Shown here: positions 34,951 to 42,730 of the stretch, piece after piece
Numbering within the stretch: the stretch's first letter is position 1
Layout: each line of letters opens with the position of its first letter
Assembly: GCA_049644285.1 (NCBI GenBank)
Contig: JBARRP010000121.1
Location: 11,400-75,399, forward strand
DNA length: 64,000 nucleotides
Direction: 5' to 3'
DNA from: CAVRXT01 sp049644285
GTDB taxonomy: Bacteria; Acidobacteriota; Terriglobia; Acidiferrales; UBA7541
Program-made: the position numbers and the translations under genes
Notes under the pieces: generated by a model
The model's input: only the letters and a program-made list of their open reading frames with translations
The model's database searches: none
Told to the model about the DNA's origin: nothing

Positions 34951-37890
34951 CTATTTCTTCTCGGGGGGCTTTTTCTCGGGGGGCTTTTCGGGAACAAAAT
35001 CAGTGGAAAGTCCAAGAAGCCGCTGGTGAAGCGTCTCTCCCAGATTCGACAGCACATCAGAGCAAGTCTCTCGCAGGCGCTTTTCCGCCACTTGCCCCAA
35101 CGTCTCAAGGACAGCCTGCGAATGCTGGCCGAGGGTCGTCGCGGACGCCAGCAGCCAGGAATTCGAAGCATTCTCGAGCCGCGTCTTATATTGCTCGATC
35201 GATTCGTCGGTGGCTCGCTTGAGTTGTTGCATCCACGCGTGTTGCTGCGATTCCCGCTGCTCCTGCCAGTTTTCGAGCAGCGGCAGAAGCTGAGATTCGA
35301 GATACTTCCGCGCTTGCTCCACTCCCTGGAGGATGCGGTCGTCCATGCGCTTTTCGAATTCGCCGAGCGAGGTTCCCTGCTTGGATTCCATTTCCGCGCG
35401 CAGGCTCTCAAAGGATTGGCGCGACGCCCGCTCGAACCGCTGCAGGCTTTCGGCCGCCACGCGGTGGAGCTCGTCCTGGAACGTCGCGGCCACTGTCTCC
35501 GCGGATTGCACGAGCTGCTCGCGGTTGCGCCCGGCGGCGTCCTTCGTCGCCTCCTCCATCTGGTTCTTCGCGTGGTCCACGTAGCTCCGGCTGTAATGCT
35601 CGAGCTCGGACGTCAATATCTGCGAAGTTTCCGCGGCGCGGTCCCGGAGCGTGTTGCTCGATTGCTCGACCACCTTCTCCATCGCCGACTGCATACTGTT
35701 TTGCGCCTTCTTCTGATACCAGTCCGCTGCCTTGAAGAGCGCTTCAAACGTTGTGTGAGTCGCCTCGGTGCTCTTCGCTTCGAGCTCTTCTTCCACGCGC
35801 GCGACCGTCTTCTTGCAAGACTCTTCGAACTCCGCAGGGTAATGCGCTGTTTGCTCTCTGATCCGCTCGAGCGATTGCCGCAAAGCCTCTTCGGAGGCGA
35901 CGTGAATCCGCTCGTGCATCCCCCGCTGTGCTTCTTCGGCCTTTCGTTCGGCGGTGGCGAGTTCTTGCGTGATCTGGCGCACCCGCTCGTGCGACTGCTG
36001 CAAAACTTCGTCGGAAGCAGCCTGAATCCGCTCGTGCATCCCCCGCTGTGCTTCTTCGGCTTTCCGTTCGGCGGTGGCGAGTTCCTGCGTGATCTGGCGC
36101 ACCCGTTCGTGCGACTGCTGCAAAACTTCGTCGGAAGCGGCGCGAATTCCCTCGCGCATTGCCTGCTGTGCCTCTTCGGCCCTTTGTTCGGCGGTGGCGA
36201 GTACCTCGCTTACCTGCTGCGCGCGCTCGAGCTGCGGCGCAAGCTTCTGCTCCATCTCTCCGCTGACACGCTCCAAAATCTTCTGCGCCGAATCTTCCAG
36301 CGCCGGCTCGAGCTCCTGAATCTTCTCGGCCAGGACGCCTTCGGTGCGCCGCTCCAGCTCCGCGCCTTGCAAGGCAAGCATCGCCTCGAGGCGCAAACGC
36401 GTCTGCTCGAGGGTCGACTTTGCCGCCTCTTCGATCTCGCCGCGTGTCTGGTCGACGCGCATCCGTTCCTTCTCGACGCCGGCGCCCAATGACTCCAGTG
36501 TCTTCTGCGCCTCCATCACCACTTCGTTGAACGACGCACGGAGATTTTCGCCGCGCGCGCTCAGCTCGGCTTCGACCTGGGAAACTGTCGCCTGCGATAC
36601 ATTCGCGAGTTGCTCGCTCAGCTTCGACGAGGCGCCCCGCAGCGAGGCTTCCAATTCCTCGTGCCACTGCCGGCTCTTTTCGGACGCCTCGAAGCCTACC
36701 TCTTCAATGTTTTGCGTGCGAATCGTGGCGGCGGATTGTTCCAGGTCCTTACGCCACTGCGCAAGTTGCGCTTGCATGGCTTCCGCCGTGGGAAGCGATC
36801 CCCCGGCCGCTTCGCGCTCTGCAGCGGTTCGGTTCATCGCTTCTTCGACTGCCCGCCGGACGGCGTCCTGCATCGTCTGTGACGTCGTTTGCTGCGCCGC
36901 CTGCTGGACAGCCATCTCGGTCGCCTTGGCCACCGAGCTTCCCACCGCGCTCTCCACGGCCTGCCGCACCCGCGTATCGAGCTGCTCCGCGGTCTCCCGG
37001 CTGGCCTTCCGCGCTTCCTCTACCAGTCGGGCCGCTTCGTTTGCGGCTCGCTGCGTGATCAAGTCGAGTGCCTGAGTGGAAGCCTTGGCCATCGAGCCCT
37101 CGACGGCCTTCTCGACGGCTTGATGCAACTGCGCGTCCAGTTTTTCGCTCGCGGCGCGAATCTGGCTCGCGACCGCGGATTCCGCGCCCTGCTTCACCGA
37201 GCTGTCAATTTTCTGCTGTGCCTCTGCAACAATTCGCGCCATTTGCCGCGCCAGATCCGCGGAATCCGCAGCCGGGCTGGGCATCACCGTGATCTTGTGT
37301 GCCGCCGGCGGCGCGCTTGGCGGTGCGGCCGCGGTTGGCGGAGGCGGAGCTGCTCTTGTTGGCGAAGAAGGTGTGGAGGCAGCTTCTACGGGCGGCGCAG
37401 GAGTCTTCGGCGCGGCGGGCGGAGCCTCTGCCACCGGAGGCTGGATTTCTTCCGCCGTTTCACCAGGCAGCGGAAACCAATCTTCCGGCGGAAACGCGAT
37501 TCCCCACACGTTCCCCGCGATTTCAAACTCGAGTCCGATCTGGAAAAGCTCGCGCACCGTCCGCGGCCGCTGCACCCACACCACTCGCCCCTGGACGACG
37601 CGCGGCGGCAATTCATCCTGCAGCCGGGGAATGTCCAGCGTTACCGTGGAATTTTTCGGGACGTAATGCTTCGACTGGTACTTGCACCCGTGGCAGTTCA
37701 CCATGGTGGTGGTTGTGCGCTCTTTGAACGGTTGCCCGAGCGCGTCCACACCCGTCACTGTGATCGGAACGGCTTGCACGATCCGCGTGCTTCGCCGCTT
37801 TTGTTCTCCCAGGTCGTTTGAAGGGGCGGACTCCTCCACACCTGCCTCCCAGTGGGCAATTTCTAAGGGTAGCATCCGTTCTGAGGACAC
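34951..37890 (-). CDS. PilZ-domain protein with very long coiled coil
   Basis: 979 residues; the start is a GTG at 37890, with an ATG at 37875 as alternative. An N-terminal PilZ-like domain (about residues 30-145) has the RxxxR element (RRSTR) and strand pattern VVQGRVVWVQRPRTVRELFQ, but the second c-di-GMP motif is altered (VNCHGCKYQS instead of D/NxSxxG). A Pro/Ala-rich linker (about 155-205) follows. The remaining ~750 residues are Ala/Glu/Gln/Arg-rich coiled coil with near-identical 40-residue repeats (ELATAERKAEEAQRGMHERI). The tail is Lys/Pro-rich (EKPPEKKPPEKK). There is no signal peptide, so it is probably cytosolic, possibly a scaffold controlled by a second messenger. No close partner gene is evident. 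Confidence 0.85.
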   Translation of the reverse strand: MSSERMLPLEIAHWEAGVEESAPSNDLGEQKRRSTRIVQAVPITVTGVDALGQPFKERTTTTMVNCHGCKYQSKHYVPKNSTVTLDIPRLQDELPPRVVQGRVVWVQRPRTVRELFQIGLEFEIAGNVWGIAFPPEDWFPLPGETAEEIQPPVAEAPPAAPKTPAPPVEAASTPSSPTRAAPPPPTAAAPPSAPPAAHKITVMPSPAADSADLARQMARIVAEAQQKIDSSVKQGAESAVASQIRAASEKLDAQLHQAVEKAVEGSMAKASTQALDLITQRAANEAARLVEEARKASRETAEQLDTRVRQAVESAVGSSVAKATEMAVQQAAQQTTSQTMQDAVRRAVEEAMNRTAAEREAAGGSLPTAEAMQAQLAQWRKDLEQSAATIRTQNIEEVGFEASEKSRQWHEELEASLRGASSKLSEQLANVSQATVSQVEAELSARGENLRASFNEVVMEAQKTLESLGAGVEKERMRVDQTRGEIEEAAKSTLEQTRLRLEAMLALQGAELERRTEGVLAEKIQELEPALEDSAQKILERVSGEMEQKLAPQLERAQQVSEVLATAEQRAEEAQQAMREGIRAASDEVLQQSHERVRQITQELATAERKAEEAQRGMHERIQAASDEVLQQSHERVRQITQELATAERKAEEAQRGMHERIHVASEEALRQSLERIREQTAHYPAEFEESCKKTVARVEEELEAKSTEATHTTFEALFKAADWYQKKAQNSMQSAMEKVVEQSSNTLRDRAAETSQILTSELEHYSRSYVDHAKNQMEEATKDAAGRNREQLVQSAETVAATFQDELHRVAAESLQRFERASRQSFESLRAEMESKQGTSLGEFEKRMDDRILQGVEQARKYLESQLLPLLENWQEQRESQQHAWMQQLKRATDESIEQYKTRLENASNSWLLASATTLGQHSQAVLETLGQVAEKRLRETCSDVLSNLGETLHQRLLGLSTDFVPEKPPEKKPPEKK
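35881..36240 (-). repeat. Tandem 120-bp repeats inside the coiled-coil gene
   Basis: Three units with exactly 120-base period (35881, 36001 and 36121). The first two are nearly identical over most of their length; the third has diverged more. In frame they encode the 40-residue repeat HERVRQITQELATAERKAEE followed by AQRGMHERI. The near identity means recent duplication or gene conversion, and unit number may vary between strains. Confidence 0.85.
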
Positions 37891-38030
37891 GGCCAGCCGC
37901 GCAAATCGCGTGTGCGAAAAAGTTACTTATTGAAGGCTCGCGTCCTGATAATAAGGCTGTGGCCGCTGAGCGGCGCCATGGCACCGGCTTTCAGCCCGTG
38001 CTGTTTTGCAATCGTCTAGCTCTCTGGACT

Positions 38031-38062
38031 TTCTCTGCGCCCCCAGCGTCTCTGCGGTGGAT
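38031..38062 (+). repeat. Dispersed repeat of the CTCTGCG type, family R2, copy 2
   Basis: TTCTCTGCGC is followed by CCAGCGTCTCTGCGGTGG, related to 23021-23060 and 42185-42220. It lies just upstream of a stretch resembling another GGCACGGCTTTCAGC-type repeat also present near 34815-34835. Confidence 0.45.
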
Positions 38063-38090
38063 GTGTGTGGCGCGCCGCAAGCTCAACTGA

Positions 38091-38399
38091 CTAGCGCGTC
38101 ACCGCCGAGCTCCCCGAGCGCCCGAACAAAGCGCCCTTGATTTCCTTGGCCACCCAAATCGGCCCAACCAAGAAATAAATCGGACCCTGGAAGAACGCCG
38201 GATTATTCCCCTCGATGCGATGCCCGAGAAAAAGAAGCACCCACCCCGCCACAAACAGGGCGAGCCCCAGCTTCCAATGCAACATCAGCAGCAGGACCAC
38301 GCCTACAAAAATGACGGGGATTCCGATGCCGTGCAGGACTCGATTCCACGCGTTGGAGTGCTCGTGGTCATATTGATTCATGTAGCGCTCAATCGCCAT
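38091..38399 (-). CDS. DUF962 / Mpo1-like small membrane protein
   Basis: 102 residues from the ATG at 38399, preceded by GGAGG. The N-terminus has the DUF962 signature YMNQYDHEHSNAWNRVLHGI, followed by two membrane helices (IPVIFVGVVLLLML and GLALFVAGWVLLFLGH) and RIEGNNPAFFQGPIYFLVGP. The conserved His residues (HEH, LHG, GHRIEG) fit the metal site of Mpo1, a fungal dioxygenase acting on 2-hydroxy fatty acids. The bacterial substrate is unknown. It is 63 bases downstream of the metallo-hydrolase gene. Confidence 0.85.
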   Translation of the reverse strand: MAIERYMNQYDHEHSNAWNRVLHGIGIPVIFVGVVLLLMLHWKLGLALFVAGWVLLFLGHRIEGNNPAFFQGPIYFLVGPIWVAKEIKGALFGRSGSSAVTR

Positions 38400-38462
38400 C
38401 GCCCGCCTCCGCACTCCTCGCTTCCTATATACGCCTGTCCACGGACCCGGGCAAGCCGCTCA

Positions 38463-39203
38463 CTAAATAACAATCGTCTTCCCATCCTCCGCGCGCTCAA
38501 TCTCCACCTCGCCCAAATGCGCGAGCATGTCTTCACTCATATGCGTCAGAATCACGCGCGAGCACTGGAGCTGCGCGCGTTTTTCGCGCAGCGTCGCGTA
38601 GTCCAGGTGATAGCTGATTTTCTTCCCGAAGAAATATGCTTCGCAAATAAATAGATCGGCGCCATGCGCTGCGTCTACCAGGCTTTCGGTCCACTCCGTG
38701 TCGCCCGAATAGGAGATCACTTTCCCACCATACTCCACGCGCAACGCGTACGCAGGCGCTCCGCTGGGATGAACAACGGTGAACGGAGTCACTTTGCACG
38801 GCCCCACCTGCGCCCCCACTCGCTCCGTCAGCTCCACAAATTCCAGCGGAAACCGCTGGGCGATGCGCGCCGACCCCGGAAAGAACACCTCCATCGCCGC
38901 CTCCACTCGCGCCGCCACTCCCGGTGGCCCCGCGATCACCAGCGGAAGAGTCCTCTTGCTGAATTGCCCGTCCAACACAACAAACGGCAAGCCCCCGAAA
39001 TGATCCCCGTGGAGATGCGTCAGCAGAATCCAGCCAATCTCCGAGGAGTTCAACCCGCCGCGCTTCATCGCAATCAACGACGACGCGCCGCAATCGATCA
39101 GCACGCTGCTGTTCCCGTCACGCAAAAGAAAACAAGTCTGGAATCGCCCGCCGCTCCCGAATGCGTCACCCGACCCAAGGAAGCAAATTTCGACTCGGCT
39201 CAT
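38463..39203 (-). CDS. MBL-fold metallo-hydrolase (RNase Z-like branch)
   Basis: 246 residues from the ATG at 39203 (GGAG upstream); an upstream start at 39242 is less likely. It begins with the typical MSRVEICFLGSGDAFGSGGR. The metal-binding motif is ILLTHLHGDHFGGLPFVVLD (HxHxDH), with later ligands in VISYSGDTEWTESLVDAAHG and CSRVILTHMSEDMLAHLG. This spacing is that of the RNase Z/ElaC-like hydrolases, some of which process tRNA and others small molecules. There is no signal peptide, so it is cytosolic. The frame from 38533 in another phase is a shadow. Confidence 0.85.
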   Translation of the reverse strand: MSRVEICFLGSGDAFGSGGRFQTCFLLRDGNSSVLIDCGASSLIAMKRGGLNSSEIGWILLTHLHGDHFGGLPFVVLDGQFSKRTLPLVIAGPPGVAARVEAAMEVFFPGSARIAQRFPLEFVELTERVGAQVGPCKVTPFTVVHPSGAPAYALRVEYGGKVISYSGDTEWTESLVDAAHGADLFICEAYFFGKKISYHLDYATLREKRAQLQCSRVILTHMSEDMLAHLGEVEIERAEDGKTIVI

Positions 39204-39303
39204 CCTGCTCTCCGTGCTGGAGACCACTGTGGCAGCCTTCACAGTTTGCTGAAAAACTCTGAAGTCTTGTGGATCCGGATGTAGGAAAAATCTTCGGAGC
39301 GCG

Positions 39304-39903
39304 CTACAAATCCCGCCGCCCTTCCATGGCCTTCATCATCGTGACCTCATCGGCGTACTCGAGATCCGACCCAACCGGTATCCCCATCGCAATCCGCGTC
39401 ACGCGCACTCCCAGCGGTTTGATCAGCTTCGAGAGATAAACAGCGGTAGCCTCGCCCTCCGCGGTGGGATTCGTCGCCAAAATAATCTCCTCAACCTGCC
39501 CGCCCTTCAGCCTCTCAATCAAGCTCTTGATCTTGAGCTGCTCCGGCCCAACTCCCTGCAGCGGTGACAGCGCGCCGCCCAGCACGTGGTACAGCCCGTT
39601 GTATTGCCGCGTTTTCTCGACCGCCATGATGTTCGGCGGCTCTTCCACCACGCAAATCGTATGGCGGCTCCGCGTCACGCTCGTGCAGTACTGGCAGGGA
39701 TCGGTGTCCGTAATGTTGTTGCACACCGAGCACTCGCGAATCTTTTCCTTAGCCTCGCGGATCGCCTCCGCAAGCGCCAGCGCCTGTTCGCGGTCTTCGC
39801 GCAAAAGATGAAACGCGAGCCGCTGCGCCGTCTTTTGCCCGATTCCCGGCAAGCGCTTCAGTTCATCAATCAGCTTCGTAATTGTCGGCGCGTAATCAGG
39901 CAC
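39304..39903 (-). CDS. recR: Recombination mediator protein RecR
   Basis: 199 residues, normal for RecR. It has the N-terminal helix-hairpin-helix (ELKRLPGIGQKTAQRLAFHL), the four-Cys zinc motif (CSVCNN ... CQYC), and a Toprim domain (TICVVEEPPNIMAVEKTRQY, then LGGALSPLQGVGPEQLKI). The C-terminal LARGIPVGSDLEY-like block is here RIAMGIPVGSDLEYADEVTM. With RecO and RecF it loads RecA on gapped DNA. It lies downstream of dnaX and ybaB, the usual arrangement. Confidence 0.96.
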   Translation of the reverse strand: MPDYAPTITKLIDELKRLPGIGQKTAQRLAFHLLREDREQALALAEAIREAKEKIRECSVCNNITDTDPCQYCTSVTRSRHTICVVEEPPNIMAVEKTRQYNGLYHVLGGALSPLQGVGPEQLKIKSLIERLKGGQVEEIILATNPTAEGEATAVYLSKLIKPLGVRVTRIAMGIPVGSDLEYADEVTMMKAMEGRRDL

Positions 39904-39975
39904 AGGATTCCCGGAACTGAAGGACGTGAAGAATCGAGTTGTGGATCAGATGGGCCTGGGTGATTGCATTTCGTG

Positions 39976-39999
39976 GCACAGGCACTCCTGCCTGTGTGC
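39976..39999. repeat. Short inverted repeat between recR and ybaB
   Basis: GCACAGGC and GCCTGTGTGC pair across ACTCCT, giving a small hairpin between the ybaB stop (40001) and recR start. GGCACAGGCACTCCTGCCTG is a type of sequence seen repeated in many environmental genomes. A related AGGCACTCCGG occurs at 45862. Whether it attenuates recR expression is unknown. Confidence 0.45.
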
Positions 40000-40000
40000 G

Positions 40001-40327
40001 TCAGAAAAGGCCCGGAATTTTCAATCCGGCGATTCCGGGAATGCTGCCGGTGATATCTTTCACTTGCTTTGACAGCTCTTCATCCACGCGCCGCGCCGCA
40101 TCGTTCACCGCGGCCAGGAACAAATCCTGCAGCATCTCATGGTCCTTGCTGGCGAAGACCTCTGGCTCGATGTGCACTTCGGTGAGCTGCTTCTGGCCGT
40201 TCATTTTCACGGTCACCATGCCGCCGCCCGCCGAAGCCTCCACCACGAGCTCACCCAGTTGTTTCTCGAGTCTCTCCTGCACTTGCCGGAACTGCGCCAG
40301 CATCTGCTGCAAGGCTTTGACTTCCAT
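40001..40327 (-). CDS. ybaB: YbaB/EbfC family nucleoid-associated protein
   Basis: 108 residues. It shows the family pattern of an N-terminal helix (LQQMLAQFRQVQERLEKQLG), a central strand region (GGGMVTVKMNGQKQLTEVHI) and EPEVFASKDHEMLQDLFLAA, followed by a helix and Gly/Leu/Ile-rich tail. The family binds DNA as a dimer. The start has AGGAATAAAA upstream, inside the end of dnaX; only two bases separate the genes. dnaX-ybaB-recR is a highly conserved bacterial order. Confidence 0.94.
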   Translation of the reverse strand: MEVKALQQMLAQFRQVQERLEKQLGELVVEASAGGGMVTVKMNGQKQLTEVHIEPEVFASKDHEMLQDLFLAAVNDAARRVDEELSKQVKDITGSIPGIAGLKIPGLF

Positions 40328-40329
40328 TT

Positions 40330-42072
40330 TTATTCCTCGCTTCGGCGCTTGATTTCAGAAATCTGGCCGCCGAACCGTTCAAGCATAGCCCTCACGATCG
40401 GATCTTCTTCCAGCCGCGATCGCGATTCTGCGCTGCGTCCTACCCCGGACCGGGCGGACTCAAGTCTAACACAGACGCGCAGCGGTTGGCCTATCACCTG
40501 AGTCAACACTGTGCGCAATCGCTCCATCGGGTCTCGCGCCTGCAACATCTCCGCCAGCGCCCGGCTTTCCGTCGGAAAGAAAAATCGCATCTCGCCGCCT
40601 TCCAGCTCCCATCGGCTCGCGTGCTCCACCATCGACCACAAAAACTTCTGTCCTTGCAGCGCCGCTTTGATCGCTTCCACCTGCGCCGCGGCCAATCCAC
40701 TGAACGAGTCTTCCGCCGCGCGCGCCACAATCCGCGGTGACAGCGAGGGCACTGGAATCTTCTGCGCCGTTGTGCCGGACGAGGGCGCCGATGAAGACGA
40801 GGTAGGTGAAGCAGGGGCAGAGTGTGCCGAAGCGGCCGCGCTCGCGGCTTTTATCGCCGGCGCCGCAGCGCTAGCCGCGCCGCCGCCCGCCGCCGTTCCC
40901 CGCTCCGAAGGCGTGGGCCTCGACGCTACCCTTGCAGCTCCTTCCCCGCGAAGTTCCGCAAGCACTTCTTCGAGCGGCACCAGCCTCTGCGCGTTCACCA
41001 TCTTCAGCAGCCCCAGCTCGAGGTGCAACCGCGGATCGGGCTTCCGCCGCAGGTCGTCGTCTGTAAATAGCAAAATCTGGAAAAATCGCGTCAATTCCTC
41101 TTCGCTGAACATCACCGCCTGCTCGGCCAGCCGCGGACGCTCGTCCGCTGGCGCCGCGACAAGTTCAGAATCTGCCCCGCACACGCGTGCCACCAAAACA
41201 TTGCGGAAATGCCGGATCGCCTCGCGGCAGAAGTGCTGCAAATTTTGCCCGTCGCTGATCAGCCGGTGCACTAACCCCAGCGCCCGCTCCGACGATTGCG
41301 TTCGAATCGCTTCCACCAGCTCGTCGAGCACGTCTTCGGCAACCACGCCGAGCAGCTCGCGCACCGCGGCGTCCGTGATCGTATCGCCGCAGTAAGCGAT
41401 GGCCTGCTCGAGCAACGACAATGCATCTCGCAAGCTGCCCTCCGCCGCGCGCGCCAGCACCGCCAGCGCTCCTGAATCGATTTCGAGCTTCTCCGCTTTC
41501 GCGATCCGTTCGAGCGCCTCCACAATTTCATTGAACGCCAGCGACCGGAACTGAAAAAGTTGCGCCCGCGATTTGATCGTATCGACCAGATCCTCCGCCT
41601 GCGTCGTCGCCAGCACGAACACAACTTTGTCCGGCGGCTCTTCGAGTGTCTTCAGCAGCGCGTTCGACGCCTCATCAGTCAATTGATGCGCTTCGTCGAG
41701 GATCACCACTTTGTACCGCCCGCCCGCCGGCGCGTACCGCACCATTTCGCGCAGCTCGCGAATCTGATCGATTCCGCGATTCGACGCCGCATCAATCTCG
41801 AGCACGTCGAGCGACGTTCCCGCCGTGATCTCCCGGCACGAATCGCACTCGTTGCAGGGCGTCGCTGTCGGCCCCTTGGCGCAGTTGAGCGCCTTCGCCA
41901 GAATCCGCGCCGTGGTCGTCTTCCCCACGCCGCGCACCCCCGAAAAAATGTACGCATGCGCTACGCGATTCGTCTTGATCGCGTTCTCCAGCGTCTGCGT
42001 AACGTGCCGCTGTCCCACCACCTCCGCAAACGCCTGCGGCCGCCACTTCCGCGCAATCACCTGATAGCTCAT
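40330..42072 (-). CDS. dnaX: DNA polymerase III subunits gamma and tau
   Basis: 580 residues from the ATG at 42072. The AAA+ domain includes MSYQVIARKWRPQAFAEVVG, Walker A GVRGVGKTTTARILAKALNC, a zinc module (CAKGPTATPCNECDSC) and the sensor/Walker B region RYKVVILDEAHQLTDEASNA. After domain III there is an Ala/Ser/Pro-rich linker (about residues 385-440) and a tau C-terminal domain. It is the clamp-loader ATPase of the replisome. No obvious slippery A-run for a programmed gamma frameshift was noticed in the linker. It is the first gene before ybaB and recR. Confidence 0.96.
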   Translation of the reverse strand: MSYQVIARKWRPQAFAEVVGQRHVTQTLENAIKTNRVAHAYIFSGVRGVGKTTTARILAKALNCAKGPTATPCNECDSCREITAGTSLDVLEIDAASNRGIDQIRELREMVRYAPAGGRYKVVILDEAHQLTDEASNALLKTLEEPPDKVVFVLATTQAEDLVDTIKSRAQLFQFRSLAFNEIVEALERIAKAEKLEIDSGALAVLARAAEGSLRDALSLLEQAIAYCGDTITDAAVRELLGVVAEDVLDELVEAIRTQSSERALGLVHRLISDGQNLQHFCREAIRHFRNVLVARVCGADSELVAAPADERPRLAEQAVMFSEEELTRFFQILLFTDDDLRRKPDPRLHLELGLLKMVNAQRLVPLEEVLAELRGEGAARVASRPTPSERGTAAGGGAASAAAPAIKAASAAASAHSAPASPTSSSSAPSSGTTAQKIPVPSLSPRIVARAAEDSFSGLAAAQVEAIKAALQGQKFLWSMVEHASRWELEGGEMRFFFPTESRALAEMLQARDPMERLRTVLTQVIGQPLRVCVRLESARSGVGRSAESRSRLEEDPIVRAMLERFGGQISEIKRRSEE

Positions 42073-42107
42073 CAAGTTTCCCGTCAGCTTTTGATTTAGC
42101 CTCGCCC

Positions 42108-42141
42108 TTGTAGCCCGCCTCTTCAGAGGTGGGGCTTTTCT
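42108..42141. repeat. Hairpin repeat of the TTGTAGCC type, family R4, copy 1
   Basis: TTGTAGCCCGCCTCTTCAGA is followed by GGTGGGGCTTTTCT. CCCGCCTCT pairs with AGAGGTGGGG, and a short T run follows, so a plus-strand transcript could terminate here. A close copy is at 42582-42616, so the pair brackets the SRP RNA gene. Confidence 0.6.
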
Positions 42142-42184
42142 GCCGCCGCAGCACCCGCCGCCCTCACGCCTTCAAAGCCTCCGC

Positions 42185-42220
42185 GCATCCTCTGTGCCCT
42201 CTGCGTCCTCCGCGGTTCAT
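42185..42220 (+). repeat. Dispersed repeat of the CTCTGCG type, family R2, copy 3
   Basis: GCATCCTCTGTGCCCTCTGC is followed by GTCCTCCGCGGTTCAT, closely matching copy 1 at 23021. It lies between dnaX and the SRP RNA gene. Confidence 0.5.
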
Positions 42221-42239
42221 CTTTTCCCCGCGTTTGTAG

Positions 42240-42281
42240 CTCGGGTCCCGGTCCGACGATTCATGTCGGACCTGACCCGAG
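42240..42281 (-). terminator. Long hairpin downstream of the SRP RNA gene
   Basis: CTCGGGTC and GGTCCGAC pair with GTCGGACC and GACCCGAG, with two to three unpaired bases and a seven-base loop. Its position ~60 bases past the 3' end of the minus-strand SRP RNA suggests it terminates that transcript, but there is no T tract on that strand. It could equally be another dispersed repeat. Confidence 0.45.
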
Positions 42282-42342
42282 GCTTCTCCGGATCACTGAC
42301 GACTGACCGCTGATTGCTGAACGCGGCCTCACCACGCTGAGA

Positions 42343-42446
<104 letters not shown>

Positions 42447-42581
42447 ACCGAACGGCAATCACTCCGAAATTTCTTTCAGAGCCGCTCGCCCCCGCGAGTC
42501 TAGCACTTGCGTCCCCACTTTTGTAGCGACGAAAATTTTTCCCCGCTCGCCCTGCGGCGTTACTTGCGATTCATTCGCGCG

Positions 42582-42616
42582 TTTGTAGCCTGCCTCTTCA
42601 GAGGCGGGGATTTTCT
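42582..42616. repeat. Hairpin repeat of the TTGTAGCC type, family R4, copy 2
   Basis: TTTGTAGCCTGCCTCTTCAG is followed by AGGCGGGGATTTTCTT. CCTGCCTCT pairs with AGAGGCGGGG and a T-rich stretch follows. It differs from copy 1 by compensating or wobble changes in the stem, which keeps the hairpin. Confidence 0.6.
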
Positions 42617-42730
42617 TCCCCCTCTCACCGTGACTGACTGCTGATCGCCGACGCCCGCCCCATCAACAAAAATCTTCAGCATCCACTCCCCTTGTACTCG
42701 CATCCCAAATGACACGGGGCTAACATCGAA

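Noticed and set aside
35881..36240. CRISPR array, because of regular direct repeats
   Set aside because: The 120-bp units are contiguous, in frame and coding, with no unique spacers.
35026..36492. 488-codon plus-strand frame opposite the coiled-coil gene
   Set aside because: A shadow produced by the repetitive Glu/Ala/Gln codons of the real gene; Leu/Arg-rich without domains.
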